DNA of 23,660 nucleotides from Methylocystaceae bacterium (lineage in GTDB: Bacteria > Pseudomonadota > Alphaproteobacteria > Rhizobiales > Beijerinckiaceae). Location: NCBI GenBank assembly GCA_003105285.1, contig PQAN01000342.1:1-23660 (forward strand), in the 5' to 3' direction. The position numbers were made by a program, and so were the translations under genes. Below the pieces are notes generated by a model. It had not been told where the DNA came from, did not search any database, and saw only the letters and a program-made list of their open reading frames with translations. Positions within the stretch are counted from its first letter, which is position 1. Every line of letters starts with the position of its first letter. Shown here piece after piece: positions 6,687-13,504 of this stretch.

Positions 6687-7075
6687 CGCTCGCCTCGATG
6701 CGCCGGGCAGCGGCGCAGCTTCGCGCTCTTCGTCCCGTCTTTCCAAGAAAACTGCAAGACGCCGTCCTCGAGCGCCAAGGAAAACGCGTCGGGCGCGGCT
6801 TTGAGCGTCTCCTCGCCGACGCAGGCCTTCGCGCGCGCGATGAAGACGGCGCGTCCGGCTCTCTTCTCGGTCTGGTCGAAGGCGACGCCTTCGCAGGAGA
6901 AGGTCGGCAGCACGATCGCCGTCTCGGTCAGCGTCGCGAAATAATCCTTCACTTTGCAGCCCGCGGCGTCGAGCGCATATCGTCCCGCCGGGGTGAGGCC
7001 GTCGAGCGAGCCGGCGAGCGCCGCCGCCGCGACCGGCAGAAGGACAGCGGCGGAAAAGACGGGCGTCCGTCTCAT
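6683..7075 (-). CDS. Small secreted four-cysteine protein encoded between ruvC and ruvA
   Basis: A 130-residue protein that I do not recognise. It begins MRRTPVFSAAVLLPVAAAALAG, a signal peptide with probable cleavage near residue 20-22, so it should act in the periplasm. Four cysteines at 40 (AAGCKVKDYF), 61 (FSCEGV), 85 (AKACVGEE) and 123 (LRRCPAH) suggest two disulfides. GRYALDAAGCKV near the mature N-terminus and FSWKDGTKSAKLRRC near the end look like strands of a small beta domain. It overlaps ruvC and ruvA by ATGA at both ends, the sign of a long-established operon gene, yet its export makes a direct role in recombination unlikely. The start at 7075 is set by the overlap with the ruvC stop and by the signal peptide. 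Confidence 0.8.
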   Translation of the reverse strand: MRRTPVFSAAVLLPVAAAALAGSLDGLTPAGRYALDAAGCKVKDYFATLTETAIVLPTFSCEGVAFDQTEKRAGRAVFIARAKACVGEETLKAAPDAFSLALEDGVLQFSWKDGTKSAKLRRCPAHRGER

Positions 7076-7596
7076 TTCACAAGCTCCGAAGGCCGACGGG
7101 CCATCGCCCGCGCATTGCGATGCTGCGCATGACAAATGGCGACTGCGAGCGCGTCGGCGGCGTCGGCGCTTCGCGCCAGGCTCGCCGGCAGCAGCACGCG
7201 CACCATCATGGCGATCTGCGCTTTGTCGGCGTGGCCATTGCCGACGACGGTCTTCTTGACGAGGTTCGCGGCATATTCCTCGACATCCAAGCCGGCGAGC
7301 GCGGGGGCTGCGAGGGCGACGCCGCGCGCCTGTCCGAGCTTCAGCGCCGATTGCGGGTCGCGATTGACGAAAGTTTCCTCGACCGCCGCCTCATGCGGCG
7401 CATAATCGGCGATGATGCGCGCGAGACCCTGCTGCAATTGCGCCAGTCGCGCGCCCATGGAGGCGTCCGTGTCCGAATGCAGCCTGCCGCAGGCGACGAA
7501 GGAGAGGCGCGATCCTCGAGACGCTTCGATAATTCCCCAGCCGGTGTTGCGCAGACCGGGGTCGATGCCGAGAATACGAATCGAAAGGGCCGACAT
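7072..7596 (-). CDS. ruvC: Crossover junction endodeoxyribonuclease RuvC
   Basis: A 174-residue RuvC, the dimeric resolvase that nicks Holliday junctions symmetrically with magnesium. The four catalytic acids of the RNase-H-like fold are all present: Asp12 in GIDPGLRNTGWG, Glu73 in VEETFVN, and Asp145 and Asp148 in SADAADALAVAICHA. The NGHADKAQIAMMV segment (residues 120-132) is the usual conserved stretch before the last acids. Length and start (MSALSIRILGIDPG) match the family. It opens a coupled run with the secreted unknown and ruvA, with a four-base ATGA overlap downstream, and follows the NifU-like gene by 40 bases on the same strand. I see no LexA-type box directly upstream. Confidence 0.97.
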   Translation of the reverse strand: MSALSIRILGIDPGLRNTGWGIIEASRGSRLSFVACGRLHSDTDASMGARLAQLQQGLARIIADYAPHEAAVEETFVNRDPQSALKLGQARGVALAAPALAGLDVEEYAANLVKKTVVGNGHADKAQIAMMVRVLLPASLARSADAADALAVAICHAQHRNARAMARRPSELVK

Positions 7597-7636
7597 GGCC
7601 GCAAGTTAGGCGGAAACGCCGTCTGTCGAAAGGTCC

Positions 7637-8077
7637 TCACGTCGCCTGCGTCGCCGCGCCGGCCTTGCCGATCGCGTCGACGACGGCGTCGAAGGTGAGA
7701 AGCGTCGAAGCATGGCGCGACTTGAAGTCGCGCACCGGCTCGAGAATGGCGACATCGGCCCATTTGCCGGCGGGCGGCGGGCCGTTCTCCTTCAGCATTC
7801 GTCGCACCGTCTCACGCAGCTCGCGCAACTCCTGCGGCGTGGAGCCGATGATATTGCGCGCCATGATCGAGGACGACGCCTGCCCCAGCGCGCAGGCCCT
7901 CACTTCATGTGCGAAATCAGTCACTTTCCCGTCCCGCAGCGCGACATCGACAGTGACCGTCGATCCGCAGAGTTTGGAATGCGCCGTGGCGCTGGCGTCC
8001 GGAGCCTCCAGGCGCCCGAGGCGCGGTATCTCGGCGGCGAGCTCCAGAATACGCGTGTTGTAGACTTGATCCAGCAT
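7637..8077 (-). CDS. NifU/IscU-like iron-sulfur cluster assembly scaffold-family protein
   Basis: A 146-residue protein of the NifU N-terminal/IscU/SufU fold, whose members build [2Fe-2S] or [4Fe-4S] clusters on three cysteines. Two of these are present: Cys37 in SKLCGSTVTV and Cys62 in RACALGQASSS. The third position, normally in an HCS or KCA context before the last helix, reads RHASTLLTFDAVVDAI (Ala123), and the Asp after the first CG is Ser. Cluster assembly by the standard mechanism is therefore doubtful, though in my recollection other rhizobial relatives share this. It starts at 8077 (MLDQVYNTRILELA) and is divergent from folE across an AT-rich promoter region, a neighbourhood I recall from Hyphomicrobiales. 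Family assignment is good; biochemical role is open. Confidence 0.85.
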   Translation of the reverse strand: MLDQVYNTRILELAAEIPRLGRLEAPDASATAHSKLCGSTVTVDVALRDGKVTDFAHEVRACALGQASSSIMARNIIGSTPQELRELRETVRRMLKENGPPPAGKWADVAILEPVRDFKSRHASTLLTFDAVVDAIGKAGAATQAT

Positions 8078-8103
8078 GTGGCCGATAAGTTGCTTCGAGG
8101 GGG

Positions 8104-8140
8104 TTACGTTTAATTCCTACACTGAGTATATAATATTCCG
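8104..8140. promoter_or_regulatory. Probable divergent promoter region, NifU-like gene / folE
   Basis: The 135-base gap between the two divergent genes contains one AT-rich island. TATAAT at 8129-8134 is a consensus -10 on the plus strand, and because TATATAATATT is nearly self-complementary, a TATTATATA reading serves the minus strand. No convincing -35 hexamer is seen at the right distance on the plus strand (8105-8111 is a poor match), so an activator or an alphaproteobacterial promoter variant may be involved. Confidence 0.45.
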
Positions 8141-8191
8141 AGGCCGTCTTGAAAGCGGCGATCCGCTCACCCCTCTGAGTCTTCGGGCTCT

Positions 8192-8206
8192 ATCTCCTCT
8201 AGGAGG
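8192..8206 (+). promoter_or_regulatory. Strong folE ribosome-binding site within a small inverted repeat
   Basis: AGGAGG at 8201-8206, six bases before the ATG at 8213, is the strongest Shine-Dalgarno in the window. CTCC at 8194-8197 could pair with GGAG (8202-8205) across a four-base TCTA loop, so the site can fold on itself weakly. It fixes the folE start. Confidence 0.55.
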
Positions 8207-8212
8207 CGCCAC

Positions 8213-8842
8213 ATGGATGCCGTGGTTAAGTCCTTGCTCAGCCGCCCGCCCGCGGCGGAGAAGCCCGCTGAACGACCGACCCGCGAGGAAGCGGAGGCGG
8301 CGGTCCGTGTCCTGTTGCGCTGGGCGGGAGACGATCCCGATCGCGAAGGCCTCAAGGAGACGCCGCATCGCGTCGTCAAGGCCTATGAGGAATTCTTCCG
8401 CGGCTACAACGAGGAAGCCGGCGAGGCGCTCGCCCGTGTCTTCGAGGAGGTGGAAGGATATGACGATCTCGTCCTGGTGCGCGATATTCCCTTCGTGTCC
8501 CATTGCGAGCATCACGTCGTTCCTTTCGTCGGCAAAGCGCATATCGCCTATTATCCGACCGGAGGCGTCGTCGGATTGTCGAAGCTCGCGCGTCTCGTCG
8601 ACGTCTATGCGCGGCGGCTGCAGACGCAGGAGGCCATGACCGCACAGGTCGCCACGGCGATCGACCAATATCTGACGCCGCGCGGCGTCGCCGTTCTGGT
8701 CGAGGCGGAACATATGTGCATGTCGATGCGCGGCGTAATGAAACAGGGCTCGTCCACCGTCACCGTCCAATTTTCCGGCGTGTTTCGCGACGATCCCAAC
8801 GAGCAGGTGCATTTCTACACGCTGCTGCGCGGCGGCCGCTGA
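8213..8842 (+). CDS. folE: GTP cyclohydrolase I (type IA, FolE)
   Basis: A 209-residue GTP cyclohydrolase I, which converts GTP to 7,8-dihydroneopterin triphosphate, the entry step of folate synthesis. The zinc ligands Cys98 and His101 in SHCEHHVVPF and Cys169 in AEHMCMSMRGV are present, as is the catalytic His100. Other family blocks seen are DPDREGLKETPHRVVKAYEEFF (41-62), YYPTGGVVGLSKLARLVDVYARRLQTQE (113-140) and the C-terminal R-D-P-hydrophobic end. All three zinc ligands mark it as the zinc-dependent IA type and not FolE2. The start has an excellent ribosome-binding site. hisI and a patatin gene follow on the same strand with gaps of 94 and 137 bases, so co-transcription is possible but not proven. 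Confidence 0.98.
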   Translation: MDAVVKSLLSRPPAAEKPAERPTREEAEAAVRVLLRWAGDDPDREGLKETPHRVVKAYEEFFRGYNEEAGEALARVFEEVEGYDDLVLVRDIPFVSHCEHHVVPFVGKAHIAYYPTGGVVGLSKLARLVDVYARRLQTQEAMTAQVATAIDQYLTPRGVAVLVEAEHMCMSMRGVMKQGSSTVTVQFSGVFRDDPNEQVHFYTLLRGGR

Positions 8843-8936
8843 CGGCGGCCGAGCGCGCTCTATCGTCGTGAGTTGAAATCGGGAGGGCTCGCCTCATGCG
8901 GCGCCGCCCTCTCGCTCGCCATTTTCCGAGGATAAA

Positions 8937-9344
8937 ATGTCGGCCGTTCCACACGCCAAAGCGCATGAGCTCGAAGAAGGCCGAGCGTTCACGCCGCGCT
9001 TCGACGCGCAGGGCCTCATCGTCTGCGTCACGATCGAGGCGGCGACGCGCGAGGCGCTGATGGTCGCCTATATGAACCAGGAGGCGCTCGACAAGACGAT
9101 CGAGACGGGGATCGCGCATTATTGGTCCCGCTCGCGTCAGAGCCTGTGGCGCAAGGGCGATACGTCCGGCCAGATTCAAAAGGTCGTCTCCCTGCGCGTC
9201 GACTGCGATCAGGACGCCATTCTGCTCGCCGTCGAGCCCGGCGGCGACGGCAAGGCCTGTCACACCGGACGCAAGTCTTGTTTCTATCGGCGGCTCGAGG
9301 GCGGCGGCGCTTCGCCGCGCCTCGTTTTCGAGGACCAAGCATAG
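8937..9344 (+). CDS. hisI: Phosphoribosyl-AMP cyclohydrolase (HisI)
   Basis: A 135-residue single-domain HisI, which opens the adenine ring of phosphoribosyl-AMP in the third step of histidine synthesis. The metal-binding signature DCDQD lies at 89-93, and the C-terminal cysteines Cys108 and Cys115 are in ACHTGRKSCFY. MNQEALDKTIETG (46-58) and HYWSRSRQSLWRKGDTSGQIQKV (61-83) are the usual substrate-site blocks. There is no HisE pyrophosphohydrolase domain, which in alphaproteobacteria is normally a separate gene in the main his cluster. The ATG at 8937 has GAGG five bases upstream. It follows folE on the same strand; this separation of hisI from the his operon beside folE is usual in Hyphomicrobiales as far as I know. 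Confidence 0.97.
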   Translation: MSAVPHAKAHELEEGRAFTPRFDAQGLIVCVTIEAATREALMVAYMNQEALDKTIETGIAHYWSRSRQSLWRKGDTSGQIQKVVSLRVDCDQDAILLAVEPGGDGKACHTGRKSCFYRRLEGGGASPRLVFEDQA

Positions 9345-9346
9345 AT

Positions 9347-9421
9347 GGAGCCAGCCTCCCGCCGGTATCGGAGAGGCGGCGGAAACGTTAACCGGCCCGA
9401 TACCTTCTCGGCGCAGGCTCC
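9347..9421. repeat. Long in-register imperfect inverted repeat between hisI and patatin gene
   Basis: Two separate arm pairs share the same centre. The outer arms are GGAGCC (9347-9352) with GGCTCC (9416-9421), and the inner arms are GGTATCGG (9364-9371) with CCGATACC (9397-9404). The intervening segments are 11 bases on each side, a symmetric internal loop that itself allows a few pairs. RNA across the gap could form one long stem-loop with a 25-base apical loop. It starts 2 bases after the hisI stop and has no T-run, so it is not a standard intrinsic terminator. Confidence 0.5.
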
Positions 9422-9481
9422 GACCCAATATAGAAGAATGACCAGAGATCGACCGGGGAGGGCGGGCGCAGGAGAGCTTCG

Positions 9482-10510
9482 ATGACGGCGTTTTTTCGCA
9501 AGCCATTCGAAAAATCCGTGAGCGACGGCTCCGCCGGGACCACGCCGCCGCGCGACGGCGAGGCGTTCGGCAAGCCGTCCGGGGCGCGGCCGAAAATCGG
9601 CTTGGCGCTCGGGGCGGGGGCCGCGCGAGGATGGTCGCATATCGGCGTCTTGCGCGAATTGGCCGCTCACGGCATCGAGCCGGACGTCGTCGCCGGCACG
9701 TCGATCGGAGCCGTGGTCGGGAGCTGCTATGCCGCCGGAAAGCTGGACGCGATCGAGGCGTTCGCGCGATCGCTGACGAAAAGACGGGTCTTCACCCTGA
9801 TGGACCTGTCCTTCTCCGGCATGAGCCTCATCAGCGGCGAGCGGCTCAAGGCCGCCCTGGAGCGCGAATTGGTCGACTTGCGGATCGAGGATCTTCCCAT
9901 CGCCTTCGCCGCCGTCGCGACCGAGGTGGGCTCGGGTCACGAGGTCTGGCTGCAAAGGGGGCCGTTGGCGCTGGCCGTCCGCGCCTCTTACGCCCTGCCG
10001 GGGATTTTCGAGCCGGTGCGCATCGGCGACCGCTGGCTGTTCGACGGTGCGCTCGTCAACCCCATTCCCGTCACCGTCTGCCGGGCGCTGGGCGCGGAAT
10101 TCGTGATCGCCGTGAACGTCACGGCCGACACGATGTACCGCGCGAGGGTCATTCACGACCACCATGTCGCGGAGGCGCGCGACGAGTCCGCCCCCACCGC
10201 ACCCTTCGCGGCGCGCTCGGAGCCGGGCGTCGAAGAGCATCTCCTGCCGCGCTACTTCGAGCGGCGCCCGGGCGAGCAGCCCAATGTCGCCACCTCGATG
10301 ATCGACGCGTTCAACATCATTCAAGACCGCATACTGCGATCCCGCATGGCGGGAGATCCGCCCGACGCCACCATTCACGCGCGGCACGAGGACGTCGGCA
10401 TGTTCGACTTCCATCGCGCCAATGAGCTCATCGCCCTCGGCCATGAGGCGACGCGGCGCTCCCTGCCGAATATTTTCGCGCATATTCCTCTTATCGGCGC
10501 CACGCCCTGA
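9482..10510 (+). CDS. Patatin-like phospholipase family protein (RssA type)
   Basis: A 342-residue patatin-fold serine hydrolase of the bacterial RssA/NTE-like group. The anion hole LGAGAARGWSHIGVL lies at 43-57, the nucleophile elbow GTSIG at 72-76 (Ser74), and the second dyad residue Asp188 in DGALVNPIP at 188-196, so the Ser-Asp catalytic pair is intact. The first 37 residues are low-complexity and precede the fold; no signal peptide is seen, so a cytosolic location is likely. Substrates of this subgroup are mostly uncharacterised acyl esters of phospholipids. AGGAGA precedes the ATG at 9482. It lies in the folE-hisI run and converges on the CBS gene, a conserved neighbourhood in the order to my recollection. 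Enzyme fold is certain; the natural substrate is unknown. Confidence 0.93.
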   Translation: MTAFFRKPFEKSVSDGSAGTTPPRDGEAFGKPSGARPKIGLALGAGAARGWSHIGVLRELAAHGIEPDVVAGTSIGAVVGSCYAAGKLDAIEAFARSLTKRRVFTLMDLSFSGMSLISGERLKAALERELVDLRIEDLPIAFAAVATEVGSGHEVWLQRGPLALAVRASYALPGIFEPVRIGDRWLFDGALVNPIPVTVCRALGAEFVIAVNVTADTMYRARVIHDHHVAEARDESAPTAPFAARSEPGVEEHLLPRYFERRPGEQPNVATSMIDAFNIIQDRILRSRMAGDPPDATIHARHEDVGMFDFHRANELIALGHEATRRSLPNIFAHIPLIGATP

Positions 10511-10534
10511 GCAGACGATGCGAAGAGACGCGCG

Positions 10535-10966
10535 TCAGGCCGTGGCGATATATTCGCGCAGCGCCCGGCGCTCGGCTTCGATCTCGTCGATGCGGTATTT
10601 CACGACGTCGCCGATCGACACGAGGCCCGCCAGCCGGCCGTTGCGCAGCACCGGAAGATGGCGCTTGCGCCCGATGGTCATCGCCTCCATCGTCACATCG
10701 ACGCTGTCGTCGGCGGCGACCATTTTCGGATTGACCGTCATATGGCGCGACACCTCGTCGTAGAGCGCCTCCACGCCGTGGCGGGCGACGGCGCCGACGA
10801 TGTCGCGCTCCGCGATCAGGCCGACGACTTCATCCTCGAAATCCACGACGACGAGCGCGCCGATGCCGCGCCGCGTCAGTTCGGCCGAAACGTCCAGCAA
10901 TGTCCGCTGGGGCGTCGTGGTGACGACCTCGTCCCCCTTCTTGGCGAGAATGCGAGCAACGCTCAT
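10535..10966 (-). CDS. CBS-domain-pair protein
   Basis: A 143-residue protein made of two consecutive CBS domains (a Bateman module, about residues 8-65 and 75-135). Such modules bind adenosine nucleotides (AMP, ATP or SAM in other proteins) as energy or ligand sensors. Typical features are RRGIGALVVVDFEDEVVGLIAERDIV in the first domain and GRKRHLPVLRNGRLAGLVSIGDVVKYRI in the second. No effector domain is attached, so it would act through a partner. The rhomboid gene ends 33 bases upstream on the same strand, suggesting one transcript. It converges with the patatin gene, stops 24 bases apart. The ligand cannot be told from sequence. Confidence 0.93.
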   Translation of the reverse strand: MSVARILAKKGDEVVTTTPQRTLLDVSAELTRRGIGALVVVDFEDEVVGLIAERDIVGAVARHGVEALYDEVSRHMTVNPKMVAADDSVDVTMEAMTIGRKRHLPVLRNGRLAGLVSIGDVVKYRIDEIEAERRALREYIATA

Positions 10967-10999
10967 TTTTCAAACCTCCGCTCAGGTCTTTCTCGTTCT

Positions 11000-11806
11000 C
11001 TAAGCGACCCCTCGAACCCGGCGCCTGTCGAACAAGCCGAACAGCAATAATCCCGCCGCAAAGCCTCCGACATGCGCCTCCCAGGCGATCTGCTCCGAGG
11101 CGCCGGCCGCCTGTGGGACCAAGCCGAACAGCAAGTTCACCCCGAACCACATGGCCAGGAAAGCGAGCGCGCGACGGTTCGACAAGAGACTCGACAACCC
11201 CTGCGCCCCGTCGTCCTGTTCGGGCGACGCCTCCCCCGCCCCGCCGAGCCGAACTCCGGGCGTGAATGCGAAACGCGCGCTCGCCGCCATGGTTCCCGAA
11301 ATCGCCGCCGACGCTCCGACGACCGGCGCCAGATCGAAAGGATGGACGGCGAGATGCGCGAGCGCGCCGGCGATTGCGGTCACGGCGAAAAAGCTCAGGA
11401 AGCGTCCCGGCCCGAAGCGCCGCGCTAGCGGCGCTCCGAAAGCCGCCAGCGTCACGCAATTGACGGCGAGATGCGTCCAGCCGCCGTGTAGCAGCGCGTA
11501 GGTGAACAAGGTCCACCAAGGCTCGCCATTGGCGTTGAAGACGGCGGCGATGTCGCTCCTCTCGACGCCGTCGCGCTGGAATGTCTCGGCAAAGGCCCGC
11601 ATGAAGGCGTCCGGAGCGAGGATGAAGGAAATGCGCGCCGGAATGAAGGACAGGTTCGAATAGGCCTCGGCGACGAAGGCGGAGGGCAGGACGCTCATGG
11701 CGAGCTGTATCGCCGCCAGCGACCAGATGACTGCTGCGACCACGCCCGGCAAGTTGAAAATTTTTTCTCTCTGGGCGCCGGGGGGAGCCGGATGTTCTTC
11801 GCTCAT
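11000..11806 (-). CDS. Rhomboid-family intramembrane serine protease
   Basis: A 268-residue rhomboid protease of the inner membrane. At least six hydrophobic segments are visible, beginning with VVAAVIWSLAAIQLAMSVL (22-40). The catalytic serine is Ser166 in GASAAISG (164-171) and the histidine is His245 in WEAHVGGFAAGLL (242-254). The HGGWTHLAVN block (107-116) supplies the oxyanion-side His112 and Asn116. The loop between segments 4 and 5 carries an acidic insert (SPEQDDGAQG). The ATG at 11806 is preferred because the longer frame reads an Arg/Ser-rich stretch unlike the family. It is probably co-transcribed with the CBS gene and is divergent from the PAS gene over 226 bases. Catalytic residues look complete, so it should be active; substrate unknown. 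Confidence 0.93.
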   Translation of the reverse strand: MSEEHPAPPGAQREKIFNLPGVVAAVIWSLAAIQLAMSVLPSAFVAEAYSNLSFIPARISFILAPDAFMRAFAETFQRDGVERSDIAAVFNANGEPWWTLFTYALLHGGWTHLAVNCVTLAAFGAPLARRFGPGRFLSFFAVTAIAGALAHLAVHPFDLAPVVGASAAISGTMAASARFAFTPGVRLGGAGEASPEQDDGAQGLSSLLSNRRALAFLAMWFGVNLLFGLVPQAAGASEQIAWEAHVGGFAAGLLLFGLFDRRRVRGVA

Positions 11807-12032
11807 CGATATCGGTCCTGTCCTATTGCTCTCGTCTCGCGACGCTTCGCGGCGATCGAGCATGTCGCAGTTCGGTGGCGTGCGACGCTCGCGGGCGGAG
11901 AATTGCGAAGACGCCGATCCGACGCGCTGCTTGGCACGGGGACTGCTGCTTCGCCGACGTCGGCGCGATCGCGACCGGCTCGTGCCCCAATCCGACACAA
12001 CCGATGTAATGAGAAGCGGCTCGGGAAGCAAA

Positions 12033-12629
12033 ATGAGACATCCCGTCACGAGGGAACTCTATTCCTATTGGAATCGATCGAGGGGCGCACGCTCCGCGCC
12101 CGAGCGTTCGGACATCGATCCGGCGCAAATCCGCGACGCGCTCGCCGACGCCTTCATCATCGAGATCGATCGACGCGGCGTCTTTCCGATCCGGCTGTGC
12201 GGCGCGCGGCTGAACGCGCTGTGGTTGACGGACCAAAAAGGCAAATCCTTCTCCGACCTCTGGGACGAAGAGGATCGCCATCGTCTCGCCGTCCTCCTGC
12301 TGACCGTCGTGGACGGGACGTCGCCTGTCCTGGCGGGTGTGGAAGGGGCGGCCGTCGGAGCGCCGGAGTCTGTGGAGCTGGAGCTTCTGCTTCTGCCTCT
12401 GCGGCATTTCGGCAATACGCATTCGCGCGTGCTCGGTTCGCTCGCGCCGACCAGCCAGCCGAGCTGGCTCGGCCTCGCGCCGGCCGGATCCTTGAGGCTG
12501 CGCTCCTTCCGAATCATTCGAGAATGCGAGGCGAGCGATGATCCGCCGCTGATCCGAAGCGGCGACTTTCATCGCCGCGCCGCCGCGCCGCCGCCGGAAT
12601 TCGTCGTCTATCGCGGGGGCAAGACGTGA
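12033..12629 (+). CDS. PAS-domain protein of the alphaproteobacterial PAS_5-type family
   Basis: A 198-residue protein. It matches the family of short proteins common in Alphaproteobacteria that begin LYSYWNRSRGARSAPERSDIDP (residues 9-30), followed by a PAS-like fold: ALADAFIIEIDRRGVFPIRLCGARLNALW (36-64), GKSFSDLW (70-77) and a strand-rich part to about 140. No kinase, HTH or cyclase output domain is attached. The ATG at 12033 has GGGAAG upstream; an in-frame ATG at 12009 has no ribosome-binding site. A perfect hairpin immediately follows the stop. Members are often annotated only as PAS domain-containing proteins, and a role in cell-cycle or stress signalling is speculation. It stands alone between the rhomboid and the SmbP-like genes. 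Confidence 0.85.
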   Translation: MRHPVTRELYSYWNRSRGARSAPERSDIDPAQIRDALADAFIIEIDRRGVFPIRLCGARLNALWLTDQKGKSFSDLWDEEDRHRLAVLLLTVVDGTSPVLAGVEGAAVGAPESVELELLLLPLRHFGNTHSRVLGSLAPTSQPSWLGLAPAGSLRLRSFRIIRECEASDDPPLIRSGDFHRRAAAPPPEFVVYRGGKT

Positions 12630-12657
12630 CGGGCGTTCGTCGTCTGACGAACGCCCG
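12630..12657. terminator. Bidirectional terminator hairpin between convergent genes
   Basis: A perfect 12-base-pair stem (CGGGCGTTCGTC at 12630-12641 and its complement at 12646-12657) with a GTCT loop begins one base after the TGA of the PAS gene. It also lies downstream of the convergent SmbP-like gene. No T-run follows on either strand, so termination may need Rho, or the hairpin may act mainly in 3'-end protection. Confidence 0.65.
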
Positions 12658-12693
12658 GTCGAATGTCGAATGCGTCGCTTCGTCAGGGGCCGA

Positions 12694-13032
12694 TTATTTC
12701 GCGGCCTCCTGCAGATGCTTCAAAGCCTCCTCGGCATGCGCCGTAGCCGATTTGGCGTGGTTCTGCCGGCCTTCCTCGATGGCGGCCTTGATATGGACGA
12801 TCGCGTCCGCAGTATGCGGATCGGGCTTGAATTTTTCCACCGCTTCCGCCTTTTCCAGCGCGAGATCCGCGTGATAGGCGAGTAGCCCCGCGTCGTTCAG
12901 CTTGCCCTGAGTGATCGCCTCCTGGATATGGTAGATGGCTTTCTCCAAGCGGTCGTCCGCCATCGCCGAACCCGGCGCGAACAGGAGAGCGCCGCCGAGA
13001 GCGAGCGCGAGTGCGGCAATTCTGCGATTCAT
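12694..13032 (-). CDS. SmbP-like small histidine-rich periplasmic metal-binding protein
   Basis: A 112-residue exported protein. MNRRIAALALALGGALLFAPGSAMA is a signal peptide with a clear cut before Asp26. The mature part is nearly all helix and built of repeats with regularly placed histidines and EA pairs: His35 (HIQEAI), 54, 73, 80 (HIKAAI), 92, 99 (HAEEAL) and 106 (HLQEA). This matches SmbP of Nitrosomonas, a small four-helix protein that binds copper and other divalent metals; histidines are sparser here than in SmbP. ATG 13032 is chosen over the one at 13038 because AGGA lies 8 bases from the former but only 2 from the latter. It is a lone gene, convergent with the PAS gene. Metal binding is inferred. 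Confidence 0.75.
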   Translation of the reverse strand: MNRRIAALALALGGALLFAPGSAMADDRLEKAIYHIQEAITQGKLNDAGLLAYHADLALEKAEAVEKFKPDPHTADAIVHIKAAIEEGRQNHAKSATAHAEEALKHLQEAAK

Positions 13033-13165
13033 GGGCATGTTCCTCGAGTTGGCGGCGGCGCTCGCGTATCGAGGCTGGCCGCCTCGATCTCCCGCGGCCC
13101 GTCCGCCGTCGACGATCTTGTCCATGAATTAGCTGCAGCACAAGGCGAGTTTTTCAACCTGTTCC

Positions 13166-13186
13166 AAAAAGCTCGGGGCTGCGAGC
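13166..13186 (-). terminator. Rho-independent terminator after the 68-residue coiled-coil gene
   Basis: Read on the minus strand, GCTCG (13182-13186), a six-base loop and CGAGC (13171-13175) are followed at once by TTTTT (13166-13170). The stem is short (5 pairs plus a G-T), but the U-run is in place and the gene stop is at 13191. Confidence 0.55.
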
Positions 13187-13190
13187 CGGA

Positions 13191-13397
13191 TCACCAGAAT
13201 TTCAGTCCCGCGAGCAGGCCTTTTCTCACAGCTTGCTGGTCCTGCTCTTTCAATTCCAGGAATACACGCCGGGCGTTTTCCCGCAGCTCGAGAAGCTTCT
13301 GATCCGACACCTCGAAATCGATCGCGGCGGATTTCAATTCGCGCCGAGCCTCGTCCAATTTCGTTTGCAGGAACGCGATCAACGAATCCTTCGCCAT
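13191..13397 (-). CDS. Small coiled-coil protein of unknown function
   Basis: A 68-residue, highly charged protein: MAKDSLIAFLQTKLDEARRELKS at the start and RKGLLAGLKFW at the end. Residues 5-58 show leucine/isoleucine spacing compatible with one or two coiled-coil helices; the C-terminus is hydrophobic with a final Phe-Trp. No catalytic motif is seen and I do not recognise a family. The open frame extends upstream through the tRNA-Pro gene, which cannot be coding, so the ATG at 13397 is the sensible start; ribosome-binding sequence is weak (GAGAG about 8 bases upstream). It lies 107 bases downstream of tRNA-Pro on the same strand and has its own terminator. Confidence 0.7.
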   Translation of the reverse strand: MAKDSLIAFLQTKLDEARRELKSAAIDFEVSDQKLLELRENARRVFLELKEQDQQAVRKGLLAGLKFW

Positions 13398-13504
13398 GTG
13401 CTTTCTCTCGCTTGAGGCGAGCCTGAAAGCGGGCGGGGCGCTCGATCCGAATAGAGCTCCCCCGTCAGATTCGCCGGTTGGGGTGTTGTTCCTTCGGGCT
13501 CTCT

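Noticed and set aside
9284..10483. A 399-codon minus-strand frame opposite the patatin gene
   Set aside because: Shadow of the clearly conserved patatin-like phospholipase with an intact Ser-Asp dyad.
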